This document shows, piece after piece, positions 8,024-16,188 of a DNA stretch of 64,000 nt; positions within the stretch are counted from its first letter, which is position 1, and each line of letters starts with the position of its first letter. The notes beneath the pieces are model-generated. The model saw nothing but the letters and a program-made list of their open reading frames with translations. It had not been told where the DNA came from and made no database searches. Source of the DNA: Brevibacterium sp. 'Marine' (lineage in GTDB: Bacteria; Actinomycetota; Actinomycetes; Actinomycetales; Brevibacteriaceae). The stretch covers positions 1,054,001-1,118,000 of the forward strand of contig NZ_CP051626.1 in NCBI RefSeq assembly GCF_012844365.1, written 5' to 3'. The translations under genes were made by a program, and so were the position numbers.

Positions 8024-8920
8024 ATGGCACAAGTGAGAACCGAGGAGCTCGGACGATTCCTGCGCTCGCGACGCAATCGGGTGCGGCCCTGCGAGGTCGG
8101 TCTTGCGGCCGGTACCCGGCGGAGGGTGCCGGGACTGCGGCGTGAAGAGGTCGCGGTGCTCGCGAACATCGGCACCAGTTGGTACACCTGGCTGGAGCAG
8201 GGGCGTGAGGTTCACCCCTCGGAGTCGGTGCTCGAGTCCATCGCCGAGGCGCTGCTGCTCGACCGTGAGGAGCGTGCCCATCTCTTCCTGCTGGGCGGAT
8301 ACCCGGACCGGGTGGCGAACCCCGGGGACTCGGCGGTCGGTGAGCAGATGCGCAGCCTGCTCGACGAACTGCTGCCGCTGCCGGCGATGGTCACCGACCC
8401 GCGGTACACGATCCTCGCGTTCAACTCCGTCGAACGGTATCTCGCCTCCGACCTCGAAGCACTCACTCCGGCCGACCGGAACTGCGCGATCCAGTCCTTC
8501 GAGAACCCGGAATGGGCGCGAACCTTCCACTCCGATGACGGCCACCGGGCGCAGGTCGTGGCGAAACTGCGTGCCTCCTACGCGGAGTCGATCGACGATC
8601 CGGAATGGTCGCCGCTGCTGTCGCGGCTGCGCAGGAATCCGGAATTCTGCCGACTCTGGGATTCGGGAACGGTCGGTCGTTCCGTGGGGCGGGTCAAGAC
8701 CATTGAGAACCCGTATGTGGGCACGCTCAAGCTGACGATGACGACGCTCATCGCGCAGGAGAACCAGAGGCTGACGCTCTCGGCCTATCAGCCCGTGGAC
8801 ACGGTGTCGCGGTCTCGCTTGGAGACGCTGCACGGCTGGGTCAACGACGGCAGCATCGAACGCAGGCGTCCCGACGTACAGCCGGCGGCACAACGGCATC
8901 TGCGCGCCGTGGCCGACTGA
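8024..8920 (+). CDS. XRE-family regulator with MmyB-like ligand-binding domain
   Basis: 298 residues. The N-terminal helix-turn-helix (LGRFLRSRRNRVRP, then VPGLRREEVAVLANIGTSWY and TWLEQGR) and the C-terminal PAS-like MmyB domain (LPAMVTDPRYTILAFNSV) are characteristic of this very common actinobacterial family, which binds fatty-acid-like ligands in the few studied cases. GGAGG just before the ATG sets the start. The gene is divergent from the MFS exporter over a 121-bp shared promoter region, an arrangement usual for a repressor and its exporter target. Confidence 0.88.
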   Translation: MAQVRTEELGRFLRSRRNRVRPCEVGLAAGTRRRVPGLRREEVAVLANIGTSWYTWLEQGREVHPSESVLESIAEALLLDREERAHLFLLGGYPDRVANPGDSAVGEQMRSLLDELLPLPAMVTDPRYTILAFNSVERYLASDLEALTPADRNCAIQSFENPEWARTFHSDDGHRAQVVAKLRASYAESIDDPEWSPLLSRLRRNPEFCRLWDSGTVGRSVGRVKTIENPYVGTLKLTMTTLIAQENQRLTLSAYQPVDTVSRSRLETLHGWVNDGSIERRRPDVQPAAQRHLRAVAD

Positions 8921-9065
8921 ACCGTGTGCCGTCGGGTGGTGAGGTCGCGTGTTCGCGGTCGGAAGCGGAGTCTGAGGTCGCCTGTTCACCTGCGGGAAGT
9001 GGGATGCTTCACACTCGGCCACCGCGATTTCGCATTGTCGTCATGACTCGGATAAGCTGATCTGC

Positions 9066-9153
9066 GGAGGATTCGCCTAGTGGCCTATGGCGCTCGCCTG
9101 GAACGCGGGTTGGGTTAACGCCCTCAGGGGTTCGAATCCCCTATCCTCCGCCA
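9066..9153 (+). tRNA. tRNA-Ser, anticodon GGA
   Basis: Class II tRNA with a full cloverleaf: acceptor GGAGGAT/ATCCTCC, D arm GCC/GGC, anticodon stem CTCGC/GCGGG with loop CTGGAAC (anticodon GGA), a long variable arm (GGG/CCC), T arm AGGGG-TTCGAAT-CCCCT, discriminator G and an encoded CCA end. Reads UCC and UCU codons. Confidence 0.97.
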
Positions 9154-9156
9154 CGG

Positions 9157-9192
9157 AAGTCCCGGTCTCGCAGAATCTGCGGGCCGGGACTT
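9157..9192 (+). terminator. Terminator of tRNA-Ser
   Basis: A 9-bp perfect stem (AAGTCCCGG / CCGGGACTT) with an internal CGCAG/CTGCG helix begins 4 nt after the tRNA CCA end and is followed by TTCGTC. Confidence 0.75.
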
Positions 9193-9510
9193 CGTCGATT
9201 CACCGCGGGGCTCTCCGCTGGACGCGGGAGGTTCGTTGTCAGGCATCCCACACCGTTCGTGGCAGTTCACGCCATTCGTGCCACCTCCTCCAGGTGCGTC
9301 CGCATCCCCCATCGGTCCTGCCCCAACGCACCGGTGCAACGAGGTGGTGTGCCGCCAAGGGTGAGGGATGCGGAGCTGGGTGCAGCAGACGGCCGTTGCC
9401 GGAACGCAAATCGGATGACGGTTCTTGGCGAAGTGCGTCATTGTGACGGCGTGCGTCGCTTCGCGAAATCTGTCCGCCGCGTGTGGTCTGCGTCTCAGTA
9501 GTCTGGCACA
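9193..9510. other. Non-coding stretch upstream of the sfnG promoter region
   Basis: Open frames cross this stretch on both strands, but none has a ribosome-binding site, a plausible start or a recognisable protein. The only structure I see is a weak GGTGCG/CGCACC inverted match. With the adjoining repeats and riboswitch, the tRNA-to-sfnG gap is about 530 nt. Confidence 0.4.
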
Positions 9511-9547
9511 GCACACCTGCACACAAGATATTGCACACCTGCACACA
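9511..9547. repeat. Direct repeat GCACACCTGCACACA, 22-bp period
   Basis: Two identical 15-mers lie at 9511-9525 and 9533-9547, so the same helix face is presented two turns apart. They sit directly upstream of the SAM-I-like riboswitch, where the promoter and activator sites of sfnG should be. A likely paired binding site for a sulfur regulator, by inference. Confidence 0.55.
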
Positions 9548-9680
9548 TCACGAGCGACCTCAGGGAACTGGCCCGATGACGTCGCAGCAACCGGTCCGGG
9601 GCGGACAGATCGCGCAACCCGCAGCCTGCGCAGCGCACGACCCGCGGACACGGTGCTCATGCCAGTTTCGATGGGAAGGG
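9548..9680 (+). promoter_or_regulatory. SAM-I-like (S-box) riboswitch in the sfnG leader
   Basis: Conserved S-box blocks appear in order: CGAG then P2 (CGAC/GTCG) enclosing AGGGAACTGGCCCGATGA, GCAACC at the P2/P3 junction, a P3 helix (GTCCG/CGGAC, with an inner GCGCA/TGCGC), GGTGCTCATGCCAG (consensus GGUGCUAAUUCCAG), a short P4 and GGGAAGGGA. The classical P1 helix is not obvious. The last block is itself the ribosome-binding site of sfnG, so SAM binding would act on translation: high SAM, low expression. Confidence 0.78.
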
Positions 9681-9687
9681 ACACACA

Positions 9688-10836
9688 ATGACGAACATCC
9701 ACGCCAACCCGATCTATACCGGTGAGCCCGAAGACCTGAAGTTCGCCTACTGGGTGCCCAACGTCTCCGGCGGCCTGGTCGTGTCGAACATCGAACAGCG
9801 CACCGACTGGGGCTACGACTACAACGTCAAGCTTGCGCAGACCGCCGAGGCCGTCGGCTACGAATACGCGCTCAGTCAGGTTCGGTACCTCTCGAGCTAT
9901 GGTGCGGCCCAGCAGCACGAGTCGACCGCCACCTCGCTCGCGCTGGCCCTGGCCACGGAGAAGCTCAAGGTCATCGCCGCCATCCATCCGGGCATCTGGG
10001 AACCGGCCGTGCTCGCGAAGTTCATCCTCACCGCCGACCAGTTCAGCAAGGGCCGGGCCGCGATCAACGTCGTCTCCGGCTGGTTCAAGGATGAGTACAC
10101 CCGCCTCGGCCTGCCCTGGCTCGAACACGGCGAACGCTACCGCCGGTCCGCGGAGTTCATGGACGTCGTCCGCAAGCTCTTCACCGAGGAGAACGTCGAG
10201 TACCGCGGCAACTTCTACACCGTCGACGACTTCACCCTCCGTCCCGGACCCTACCCGGTCGAAGGCCGCCCCCACCCGGAGATCTTCCAAGGCGGAAACT
10301 CCTCGGCCGCGCGCATCAACGGCGGCAAGCACGCCGACTGGTACTTCTCCAACGGCAAGGACTTCGACGGATTCCGCGAACAGTACGACGATGTCACCGA
10401 GGTGGCTCGGGCGCACAATCGGAAGGTCCGATTCGGACTCAACGGGTTCGCCATCGTCCGCGACACCGAAGCCGAGGCCCGCGAACAGCTGCGCGAGATC
10501 ATTGCCAAAGCCGACGAAGGCGCCCTCGAAGGATTCCGCAAGTCCGTGCAGCAGGCCGGTGCCTCGACTCACGATAAGAAGGGCATGTGGGCGAATTCGA
10601 GCTTCGAAGACCTCGTCCAGTACAACGACGGCTTCCGCACCCAGCTCATCGGCACTCCCGAACAGGTCGCCGACCGCATCATCGAGTACAAGAAGATCGG
10701 CGTCGACCTCATCCTCACCGGTTTCCTCCACTTCCAGGAGGAACTCGAGGCGTTCGGCAAGACCGTCATCCCGATCGTGCGCGAGAAGGAAGCCGAACTC
10801 GTCGACCGGGGTCTGCTCACCCCTGCCGGCGTCTGA
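9688..10836 (+). CDS. sfnG: FMNH2-dependent dimethylsulfone monooxygenase
   Basis: 382 residues, full length for SfnG. It has the bacterial-luciferase (LLM) TIM barrel: FAYWVPNVSGGLVVSNIEQRT at the start, INVVSGWFKDEY in the middle and the ADWYFSNG/FGLNGFAIVRDT strands are close to the SfnG pattern. It oxidises dimethylsulfone with O2 and FMNH2 to methanesulfinate, feeding sulfur assimilation in the cytoplasm. The flavin reductase must be encoded elsewhere. An AAGGGA ribosome-binding site lies inside the riboswitch, which suits a gene needed only when sulfur, and hence SAM, is short. Monocistronic, ending in a strong hairpin. Confidence 0.92.
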   Translation: MTNIHANPIYTGEPEDLKFAYWVPNVSGGLVVSNIEQRTDWGYDYNVKLAQTAEAVGYEYALSQVRYLSSYGAAQQHESTATSLALALATEKLKVIAAIHPGIWEPAVLAKFILTADQFSKGRAAINVVSGWFKDEYTRLGLPWLEHGERYRRSAEFMDVVRKLFTEENVEYRGNFYTVDDFTLRPGPYPVEGRPHPEIFQGGNSSAARINGGKHADWYFSNGKDFDGFREQYDDVTEVARAHNRKVRFGLNGFAIVRDTEAEAREQLREIIAKADEGALEGFRKSVQQAGASTHDKKGMWANSSFEDLVQYNDGFRTQLIGTPEQVADRIIEYKKIGVDLILTGFLHFQEELEAFGKTVIPIVREKEAELVDRGLLTPAGV

Positions 10837-10882
10837 TCCGGCGCCCGAGCCAGCGTTCGAACCGGTCGGAGACCATGACCGC

Positions 10883-10912
10883 GCCCCGACACCCGGAAGA
10901 GGGTGTCGGGGC
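10883..10912. terminator. Bidirectional terminator after sfnG and the SpoIID-like gene
   Basis: A perfect 12-bp stem (GCCCCGACACCC / GGGTGTCGGGGC) with a 6-nt loop lies between two convergent genes. Confidence 0.8.
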
Positions 10913-10938
10913 ACGTCGATTCATCTCACGACGTCATG

Positions 10939-12519
10939 TCACTTCACACCGAACGATGCGGACTTGAGTGTGAGCTTCGTTCGCAGCTGACTGCCGGTGA
11001 GGCTCGCGGTCTTCCCCTTCACCGAGGTGGCTTTCACCGTCTTCACCAGACCTGACCCGGTCTTCGTCACCGTCACAGACCGGACATCTGCCAGCCCGAA
11101 GGCCCGCGCCATAGCAGTCTGCTTGATCGTCACCGTCCACGAGGCGTTCGGGTTCTTCGCGGAGGCATACTTCGACGGTGAGTCATCGACGGAGACGAGG
11201 TAGGGCACGGGTGATCCCCACACCTCGGCGGCCGAATGCGTCTTGGCCCCGGCAGAAGAGGAGTACACGGCGTCGATGAGGCTGCCTTTGTACGTCACGA
11301 CGCGCGCGGACTTCACCGTCGAACCGCTCATCGTCTGGGTCGCCGCCACGGCCTTGCGCCACGGACCCGAATCGCTTGCGTTCTCATGAGTCCACCCGAG
11401 GAAACGCTGCGAGGCCACTTCGTCGTAGACATTGCAGTCGCACGCGGACTTCGGAGTACCGAGGTTGCGATAGGCATAAGTGCGGGAGGCGATGGCCTGA
11501 GCACGCAGTGCCTCGGACTGCCATGATGCCGGCACCTCGGCGATGCCCGGCAGATATTCGCTGTTGAGACCCACCACGTTGATGACATTGAGCGAGCTCT
11601 TCAGCTGCCCGATCTCGATCCGCCCGTGCCGGTAGGCGCCGGTCGCCCCGTTCTGTGCACCGCTGACCGACACCGTCGTCGCCGAGGATGACTTCCAATA
11701 GCGAGTTCCCTGCCATTCGACGATGAGCTTCGAGGCCGCATAGCTCTTCGACCCGACCTTCGCCTTGACCGTGCCGGTCGAGGTGCGCTCGACCGTGACC
11801 GTCGCTCCCGACTCGACGGTCTTCGACCCGATCTTGACCCTCAGTTTCCCGGACCGGGGAGTGATCGTCACCGACTTCTTCCCGGTCAGCAGCTGCACCC
11901 GCAGCCTGTCGTCGGCGTTCTTCGACGTCGTCGTCACCTTCGCACCGGTGTAGTAGTGCTGAAGGATCTGAGTCGATGTCTTCCCGGCTGCGGCCATGCC
12001 ACGCGCTCCGTACTGGCTCATGCCGACGCCGTGGCCGAACCCCGATCCCGATACTGTGAACGACGCCGGAGCCGCCGTCTTCGTCACCTGCACCTTCGCC
12101 CCGGACTTCGCCGTCCACACGATCATGCCGTGCTGGAACTTCTGCCGGGTCTCGGACCCGGAGCGGTACTCATTGCTCGTCGGATATCCCAGAACTCCGC
12201 GTTCCCAGCCGGACTTCTTCCACGCGGTGCGGATCGCACCCCACGTGGCATGAGCACCGGTCGACTTCGTCCAATGGATGCTGCCGTTCGTGAACGACTG
12301 ATAGCAGCCCTTCTGGACCAGCGTGCAGCGCTGCGGACCGACGGCCGGACCGAGCTTGCCGCCGTTTCCGCCGAGCGACTTGTGCATCGTCCCGATCGCC
12401 CCCGCGGTCGGATACGCGGCGTTCGCGGGGGACGGGGCTGCGACGAGCGTGAGGAGCAGTCCGATGAGAACGGCCGCGAGGGCAGGAGTCGTCGCCTTGA
12501 CGAACGGGGAAGCTGGCAT
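10939..12519 (-). CDS. Secreted SpoIID/LytB-domain protein with LGFP repeats
   Basis: 526 residues. A Sec signal peptide (TTPALAAVLIGLLLTLVAA...ANA) is followed by LGFP-type cell-wall repeats (LGPAVGPQRC, VLGYPTSNEY, FQHGMIVWT) and then a SpoIID/LytB domain (GSGFGHGVGMSQYGARGMA, YLPGIAEVPASWQSEALRAQ, VYSSSAGAKTHSAAEVWG). SpoIID is a peptidoglycan lytic transglycosylase acting on denuded glycan; LytB-like relatives modulate autolysins in non-sporulating species. It should act in the wall. TATGAT lies exactly 6 nt before the ATG with no Shine-Dalgarno, so the message is probably leaderless. Confidence 0.87.
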   Translation of the reverse strand: MPASPFVKATTPALAAVLIGLLLTLVAAPSPANAAYPTAGAIGTMHKSLGGNGGKLGPAVGPQRCTLVQKGCYQSFTNGSIHWTKSTGAHATWGAIRTAWKKSGWERGVLGYPTSNEYRSGSETRQKFQHGMIVWTAKSGAKVQVTKTAAPASFTVSGSGFGHGVGMSQYGARGMAAAGKTSTQILQHYYTGAKVTTTSKNADDRLRVQLLTGKKSVTITPRSGKLRVKIGSKTVESGATVTVERTSTGTVKAKVGSKSYAASKLIVEWQGTRYWKSSSATTVSVSGAQNGATGAYRHGRIEIGQLKSSLNVINVVGLNSEYLPGIAEVPASWQSEALRAQAIASRTYAYRNLGTPKSACDCNVYDEVASQRFLGWTHENASDSGPWRKAVAATQTMSGSTVKSARVVTYKGSLIDAVYSSSAGAKTHSAAEVWGSPVPYLVSVDDSPSKYASAKNPNASWTVTIKQTAMARAFGLADVRSVTVTKTGSGLVKTVKATSVKGKTASLTGSQLRTKLTLKSASFGVK

Positions 12520-12569
12520 GAGTAGATCATAAGCGGGGCTGTCAATACCTCAGGTGTCGAACAGAAGAA

Positions 12570-12595
12570 CTCCCCGGAACGATCGTTCCGAGGAG
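12570..12595. terminator. Hairpin downstream of the PfpI-like gene
   Basis: A perfect 16-bp palindrome (CGGAACGATCGTTCCG) is extended by CTCC/GGAG arms with one mismatch, about 40 nt beyond the PfpI-like stop on the minus strand. Likely its terminator. Confidence 0.6.
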
Positions 12596-12633
12596 CTCGT
12601 CGAGGCTTGCCCTGATCGGGTCGACGTTTCCGG

Positions 12634-13167
12634 TCAGCTCAGCTTTTCGGCGATCGCCTTGTTGAACGCGTCGAGGTCGCCGGGGTTGCGGGAGGTGATG
12701 AGGTTGCCGTCGACGACAACCTCGGCGTCGGTCCAGTCGGCACCGGCGTTGATCAGGTCGGTCTTCGTCGATATGAAGGACGTCAGCTTCCGTCCCTTGG
12801 CGACTCCCGCCTCGGCGAGGATCCATGGGGCATGGCAGATTGCCGCGACGGGCTTGTCGGCGGCGAAGAACGCCTTGACGAGGTTGACGGCGTCCTCATC
12901 CAGACGCAGGGCATCGGCGTTGAGGGTGCCGCCGGGCAGGACGAGGGCGTCGAAGTCATCGACCGAGGCCTCGGCGACGGGAACGTCGACGTCGAAGGTC
13001 TCGGCATGCTCCCAATCGCCTTCCATCGCCTGCAGTGTGCCCTTTGACGGGGAGACGATGACGGTCGTCGCACCGGCCTCGTCGAGTCCGGCGCGGGGAC
13101 TGGTGAGTTCGATCTGCTCGACCCCGCGGGTGAGGAGGAATGCGACCTTCTTATCGGTGATGGCCAT
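12634..13167 (-). CDS. DJ-1/PfpI-family protein (YhbO/general stress protein 18 type)
   Basis: 177 residues. A class I glutamine-amidotransferase-like fold with the nucleophile elbow AAICHAPWIL (Cys near residue 109, His next to it), LVLPGGTLNADALR and a C-terminal GNLITSRNPGDLDAF. The family includes deglycases, chaperones and cysteine peptidases, so the exact reaction cannot be fixed from sequence. Cytoplasmic stress role expected. An AGGAG site lies 8 nt before the ATG. Monocistronic between two hairpins. Confidence 0.9.
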   Translation of the reverse strand: MAITDKKVAFLLTRGVEQIELTSPRAGLDEAGATTVIVSPSKGTLQAMEGDWEHAETFDVDVPVAEASVDDFDALVLPGGTLNADALRLDEDAVNLVKAFFAADKPVAAICHAPWILAEAGVAKGRKLTSFISTKTDLINAGADWTDAEVVVDGNLITSRNPGDLDAFNKAIAEKLS

Positions 13168-13289
13168 GATGGTGCTCCTATCTGTCTCTGTCGTGCAGAC
13201 TGTCTGTCCTGGCGGCTGCCGTCTCTGTCAGCAACCGCCTCAGAATAACACCACAGGAAGCCGACGTGTTCCACGACGTGAATGACCGC

Positions 13290-13319
13290 ACTCCCCGGGC
13301 CGATGCGGGCCAGGGGAGT
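13290..13319 (-). terminator. Hairpin downstream of the DUF4333 gene
   Basis: ACTCCCC/GGGGAGT arms enclose a GGCC/GGCC helix. It lies between the DUF4333 gene and the PfpI-like gene, both on the minus strand, about 100 nt beyond the first stop. Confidence 0.5.
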
Positions 13320-13417
13320 ACGGGTGGGGATGCGCGCACTTCGTCAGGCGAATCGCGGCTGCTCGAGGAGAGCGGATCGAGATCGCTGCGCCGATGAGGC
13401 GAGCGTGCGGAGTCGGC

Positions 13418-14086
13418 TCAGATGTTCGGGAATTCGAGGCTGTAGCCGATGCCGGACTGCGACGCCGAAGTGATCTTCACAGTGCCGTAGTGATTCTTGC
13501 CGGCAGCGGTGACGGTGCAGTTCTGCGAGCCGCTGTGGGAGAAGATCCGCAGGTCGGAGTAGCAGTCGACGTTGTCGACCGTGGTGCCCTGCTTGGCGTA
13601 GGCGTTCTTGATGTCCGCCTCGAGAACGTCGGCGGGGATCTTGCCGTTGCCGTCGGCATCGAGTTCGACTCCGTCTTCGCCGATGCGCGGGCCCTGGTAG
13701 CCGTTGTCGGTCGTGCCGCTCGACGACGAGGATCCGTTCGATGTGGAGGAATCACTCGCCGAGGAGGCGCTGGCGGAGTCCGTGGATCCGCCGCTGCCGG
13801 TGGTGCCGGTGTCGGTGGTGCCGTTATCCGTCGTGCCCGTCGAATCCGATCCGGTGGAGTCCGAACCGGCGGAGTCCGAGGTGGAGCCCGAATCCGATGC
13901 CGGTTCTTCGGCGGTCGTCTCGGTGTCCTCGGTCTGCTGCGCCTGCTGGCCGTCCTGCTCCTGGCCCTGTTCCTGCTCCTGGCCTTCTGGGCCGAAGGTG
14001 ATGTTCATATCGCAGGCCGAGAGTGTCAGGGTCGCGGCGAGAGCTCCGGCAACGGTGATGGTCTTGAGAAGTGTCTGTGCCTTCAT
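13418..14086 (-). CDS. DUF4333 lipoprotein with Ser/Thr-rich stalk
   Basis: About 222 residues from the ATG behind an AGGAGCAGATC ribosome-binding site; a longer frame lacks one. Lipobox (TLTLSAC), then a Gln/Glu-rich and a Ser/Thr/Gly/Asp-rich low-complexity stalk of roughly 110 residues that should hold the domain away from the membrane, then a DUF4333 domain (ADIKNAYAKQGTTVDNVDCY, then QNCTVTAAGKNHYGTVKITS) with its conserved Cys pair, probably a disulfide. Function unknown; the family is restricted to actinobacterial secreted or lipid-anchored proteins. Confidence 0.83.
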   Translation of the reverse strand: MKAQTLLKTITVAGALAATLTLSACDMNITFGPEGQEQEQGQEQDGQQAQQTEDTETTAEEPASDSGSTSDSAGSDSTGSDSTGTTDNGTTDTGTTGSGGSTDSASASSASDSSTSNGSSSSSGTTDNGYQGPRIGEDGVELDADGNGKIPADVLEADIKNAYAKQGTTVDNVDCYSDLRIFSHSGSQNCTVTAAGKNHYGTVKITSASQSGIGYSLEFPNI

Positions 14087-14361
14087 GATCTGCTCCTGGT
14101 CTCGTGTGGAAAAAGCTGTCGGTGTTTCGTACAAGACAAGCCTCTCAGCGCGGAGCCGTGACCTGGGCCGATTCGTGTTCGGATCCGGTGACGCATGTTC
14201 CAGGACGGACACATCGGCCTATTCTGGGACTGTGTTCGACGATCGGCGCCGAAGAGATCCGAGAAATCTTCGCCGTCGATGTCGAGAATACTCGTCCGGC
14301 TGCGTCCCAGACATGTCAGCGAGCACAACCAGTGCGAGCGGCACGAGACAAGGAGACCATC

Positions 14362-14769
14362 ATGGCCAAGTACCTCATGCTCAAGCACTATCGGATGTCG
14401 AGCGACCTCATGAACTACACCCCGATGGATCAGTGGAGTCCCGAGGAGGTCGACGCGCATGTGGCGTACATGAACGCCTTCGCCGACAAGCTCAAGGATT
14501 CCGGCGAATTCGTCGACTCCCAGGCGCTCTCGCCCGAGGGCACCTTCGTCCGATCCGGCGGACCGGGCAAGCCTCCGGTCACCGACGGTCCCTTCCCGGA
14601 GACGAAGGATCTCATCGCCGGGTGGATGGTCATCGACGTCGAGAACTACGACCGCGCTCTCGAACTCGCTGGTGAGCTGTCTGCGGCGCCGGGCAAGGGA
14701 GGGGAGCCGATCAACGAATGGCTCGAACTGCGCCCCTTCCTCGACCACGCACCCAGCGTGGACGAATGA
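14362..14769 (+). CDS. YCII/DGPF-domain protein (ECF42 partner)
   Basis: 135 residues of the YciI-like fold, with the diagnostic VTDGPFPETKDLIAGW motif and FVRSGGPGKP. An AAGGAG site 6-7 nt before the ATG fixes the start. DGPF proteins are almost always encoded next to ECF42 sigma factors, as here (24-nt gap); their biochemical role is not settled. Probably co-transcribed with the sigma gene. Confidence 0.9.
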   Translation: MAKYLMLKHYRMSSDLMNYTPMDQWSPEEVDAHVAYMNAFADKLKDSGEFVDSQALSPEGTFVRSGGPGKPPVTDGPFPETKDLIAGWMVIDVENYDRALELAGELSAAPGKGGEPINEWLELRPFLDHAPSVDE

Positions 14770-14793
14770 TCAGGGACGCGAACGGAGTCCGCG

Positions 14794-16008
14794 ATGACCG
14801 GTCCGGATCCCCTCGCCGAGGCGGAGCTGCGTGAGCTCGTCCCCGCCGTGATCGGCATCCTCGTCAGTCGTGGAGCAGACTTCCCGACCGCCGAGGATGC
14901 CGTTCAGGACGCGCTCATCGAAGCCCTGCGATCGTGGCCGTCCGACCCGCCGCGTGACCGGCGGGGCTGGCTCGTGACGGTGGCATGGCGGAAGTTCCTC
15001 GACACCGTGCGATCTGAAGGATCGCGGATGAAACGTGAAGAACGGGTCATGGCCGCCACCCTCGCCTCACCCGGAGCCTCGGCCGAACCCGGGACCGACG
15101 GCGTTCCGAACGCCGATGACACCCTCGACCTCTATATCCTCTGCGCCCATCCCGACCTCAGCCCCGCCTCGGCGGTGGCCCTGACCCTGCGGGCGGTGGG
15201 TGGACTGACGACGAAGCAGATCGCCGAAGCCTATATGGTGCCCGAGTCGACGATGGCCCAGCGCATCAGCCGCGCCAAGGCCACGATCGCAGGGGCGCGG
15301 CTCAACCGACCCGGCGACCTGTCCTCGGTGCTCACCACCCTCTACCTCGTGTTCAACGAAGGTCACTCGGGAGACGTCGACCTCGTCGCCGAGGCGATCC
15401 GCCTGACGCGCACGCTTACGTCGATGATCGACTCCGCCGAGGTGGACGGACTGCTCGCCCTCATGCTCCTCCACCACGCCCGCCGCGACGCCCGGTTCGG
15501 CCCGGACGGCCGACTCATCGCCCTGGCCGATCAGGACCGCACCCTGTGGGATCGACGGCTCATCGTCGAGGGCATTGATCTCCTGCAGGCGGCGCTTGCC
15601 CGCGACGAACTCGGCCAATATCAGGCGCAGGCTGCCATCGCGGCTCTCCACGCCGACGCGCAGAGTGTCGAGGACACCGACTGGGTGCAGATCGTTCAGT
15701 GGTACGACGAACTGCTGGCGCTGCGCGATACCCCGATCGTGCGTCTCAATCGGGCCGTGGCCGTCGGGGAGGCCGACGGGCCGGCGGCGGGCCTGACCGA
15801 GCTTCGGGGCCTGGACGAGGGTCTGACGCGCTATTTCGCCGTCGAAGCGCACCTGCGCGAACGGGCAGGGGAGTCACAGCGGGCCGCCGACCTCTACGCT
15901 CGGGCCGCCGAACGTGCCGGCAGCCGCGCCGAACGCGACCATCTCAACCGGCAGTCGGCACGTGTTCGGTCGGGACAGGATGACCGCATTCGGCCTCGTC
16001 GACGGTGA
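14794..16008 (+). CDS. ECF42-family RNA polymerase sigma factor with C-terminal TPR-like domain
   Basis: 404 residues, twice the length of an ordinary ECF sigma. Region 2 (PTAEDAVQDALIEALRSWP) and region 4 (LTTKQIAEAYMVPESTMAQR) occupy the first 180 residues. The rest is the SigJ/ECF42-type extension (LNEGH-like FNEGHSGD, HHARRDAR, DWVQIVQWYDELLALRDTP, VRLNRAVAVGE) that folds as TPR-like helices. No anti-sigma gene is adjacent; in this family the extension itself is thought to control activity. Partner of the DGPF gene upstream. Confidence 0.92.
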   Translation: MTGPDPLAEAELRELVPAVIGILVSRGADFPTAEDAVQDALIEALRSWPSDPPRDRRGWLVTVAWRKFLDTVRSEGSRMKREERVMAATLASPGASAEPGTDGVPNADDTLDLYILCAHPDLSPASAVALTLRAVGGLTTKQIAEAYMVPESTMAQRISRAKATIAGARLNRPGDLSSVLTTLYLVFNEGHSGDVDLVAEAIRLTRTLTSMIDSAEVDGLLALMLLHHARRDARFGPDGRLIALADQDRTLWDRRLIVEGIDLLQAALARDELGQYQAQAAIAALHADAQSVEDTDWVQIVQWYDELLALRDTPIVRLNRAVAVGEADGPAAGLTELRGLDEGLTRYFAVEAHLRERAGESQRAADLYARAAERAGSRAERDHLNRQSARVRSGQDDRIRPRRR

Positions 16009-16188
16009 CGGTGGCGTTCACGGTCTCGGTCGGCCGCCTCGGCGAGCGAGGTTGATCACTCCTGTCGGCAGATGACATCGAAGCGCGCCTGCGGCGGACT
16101 ACGATCGAAGGGAGCACTCAGCTCACCACCCATCTCAGCGATCCCGTCACCGGGGTCCGTTCCCGATGTCGAAAGAGGCCGAATCCGT

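Noticed and set aside
9066-9153. tRNA-Ser as integration site of a genomic island
   Set aside because: No integrase and no repeated tRNA 3' end were found; the flanking genes look native.
9124-10914. A 596-codon open frame on the minus strand opposite sfnG
   Set aside because: It is the mirror of a strong coding frame in high-GC DNA, has no recognisable domain or ribosome-binding site, and runs across the riboswitch and into the tRNA terminator.
12532-12540. TTGACA on the minus strand as the -35 of the SpoIID-like gene
   Set aside because: It lies only about 8 nt from the TATGAT hexamer, far too close for a 16-18 nt spacer.
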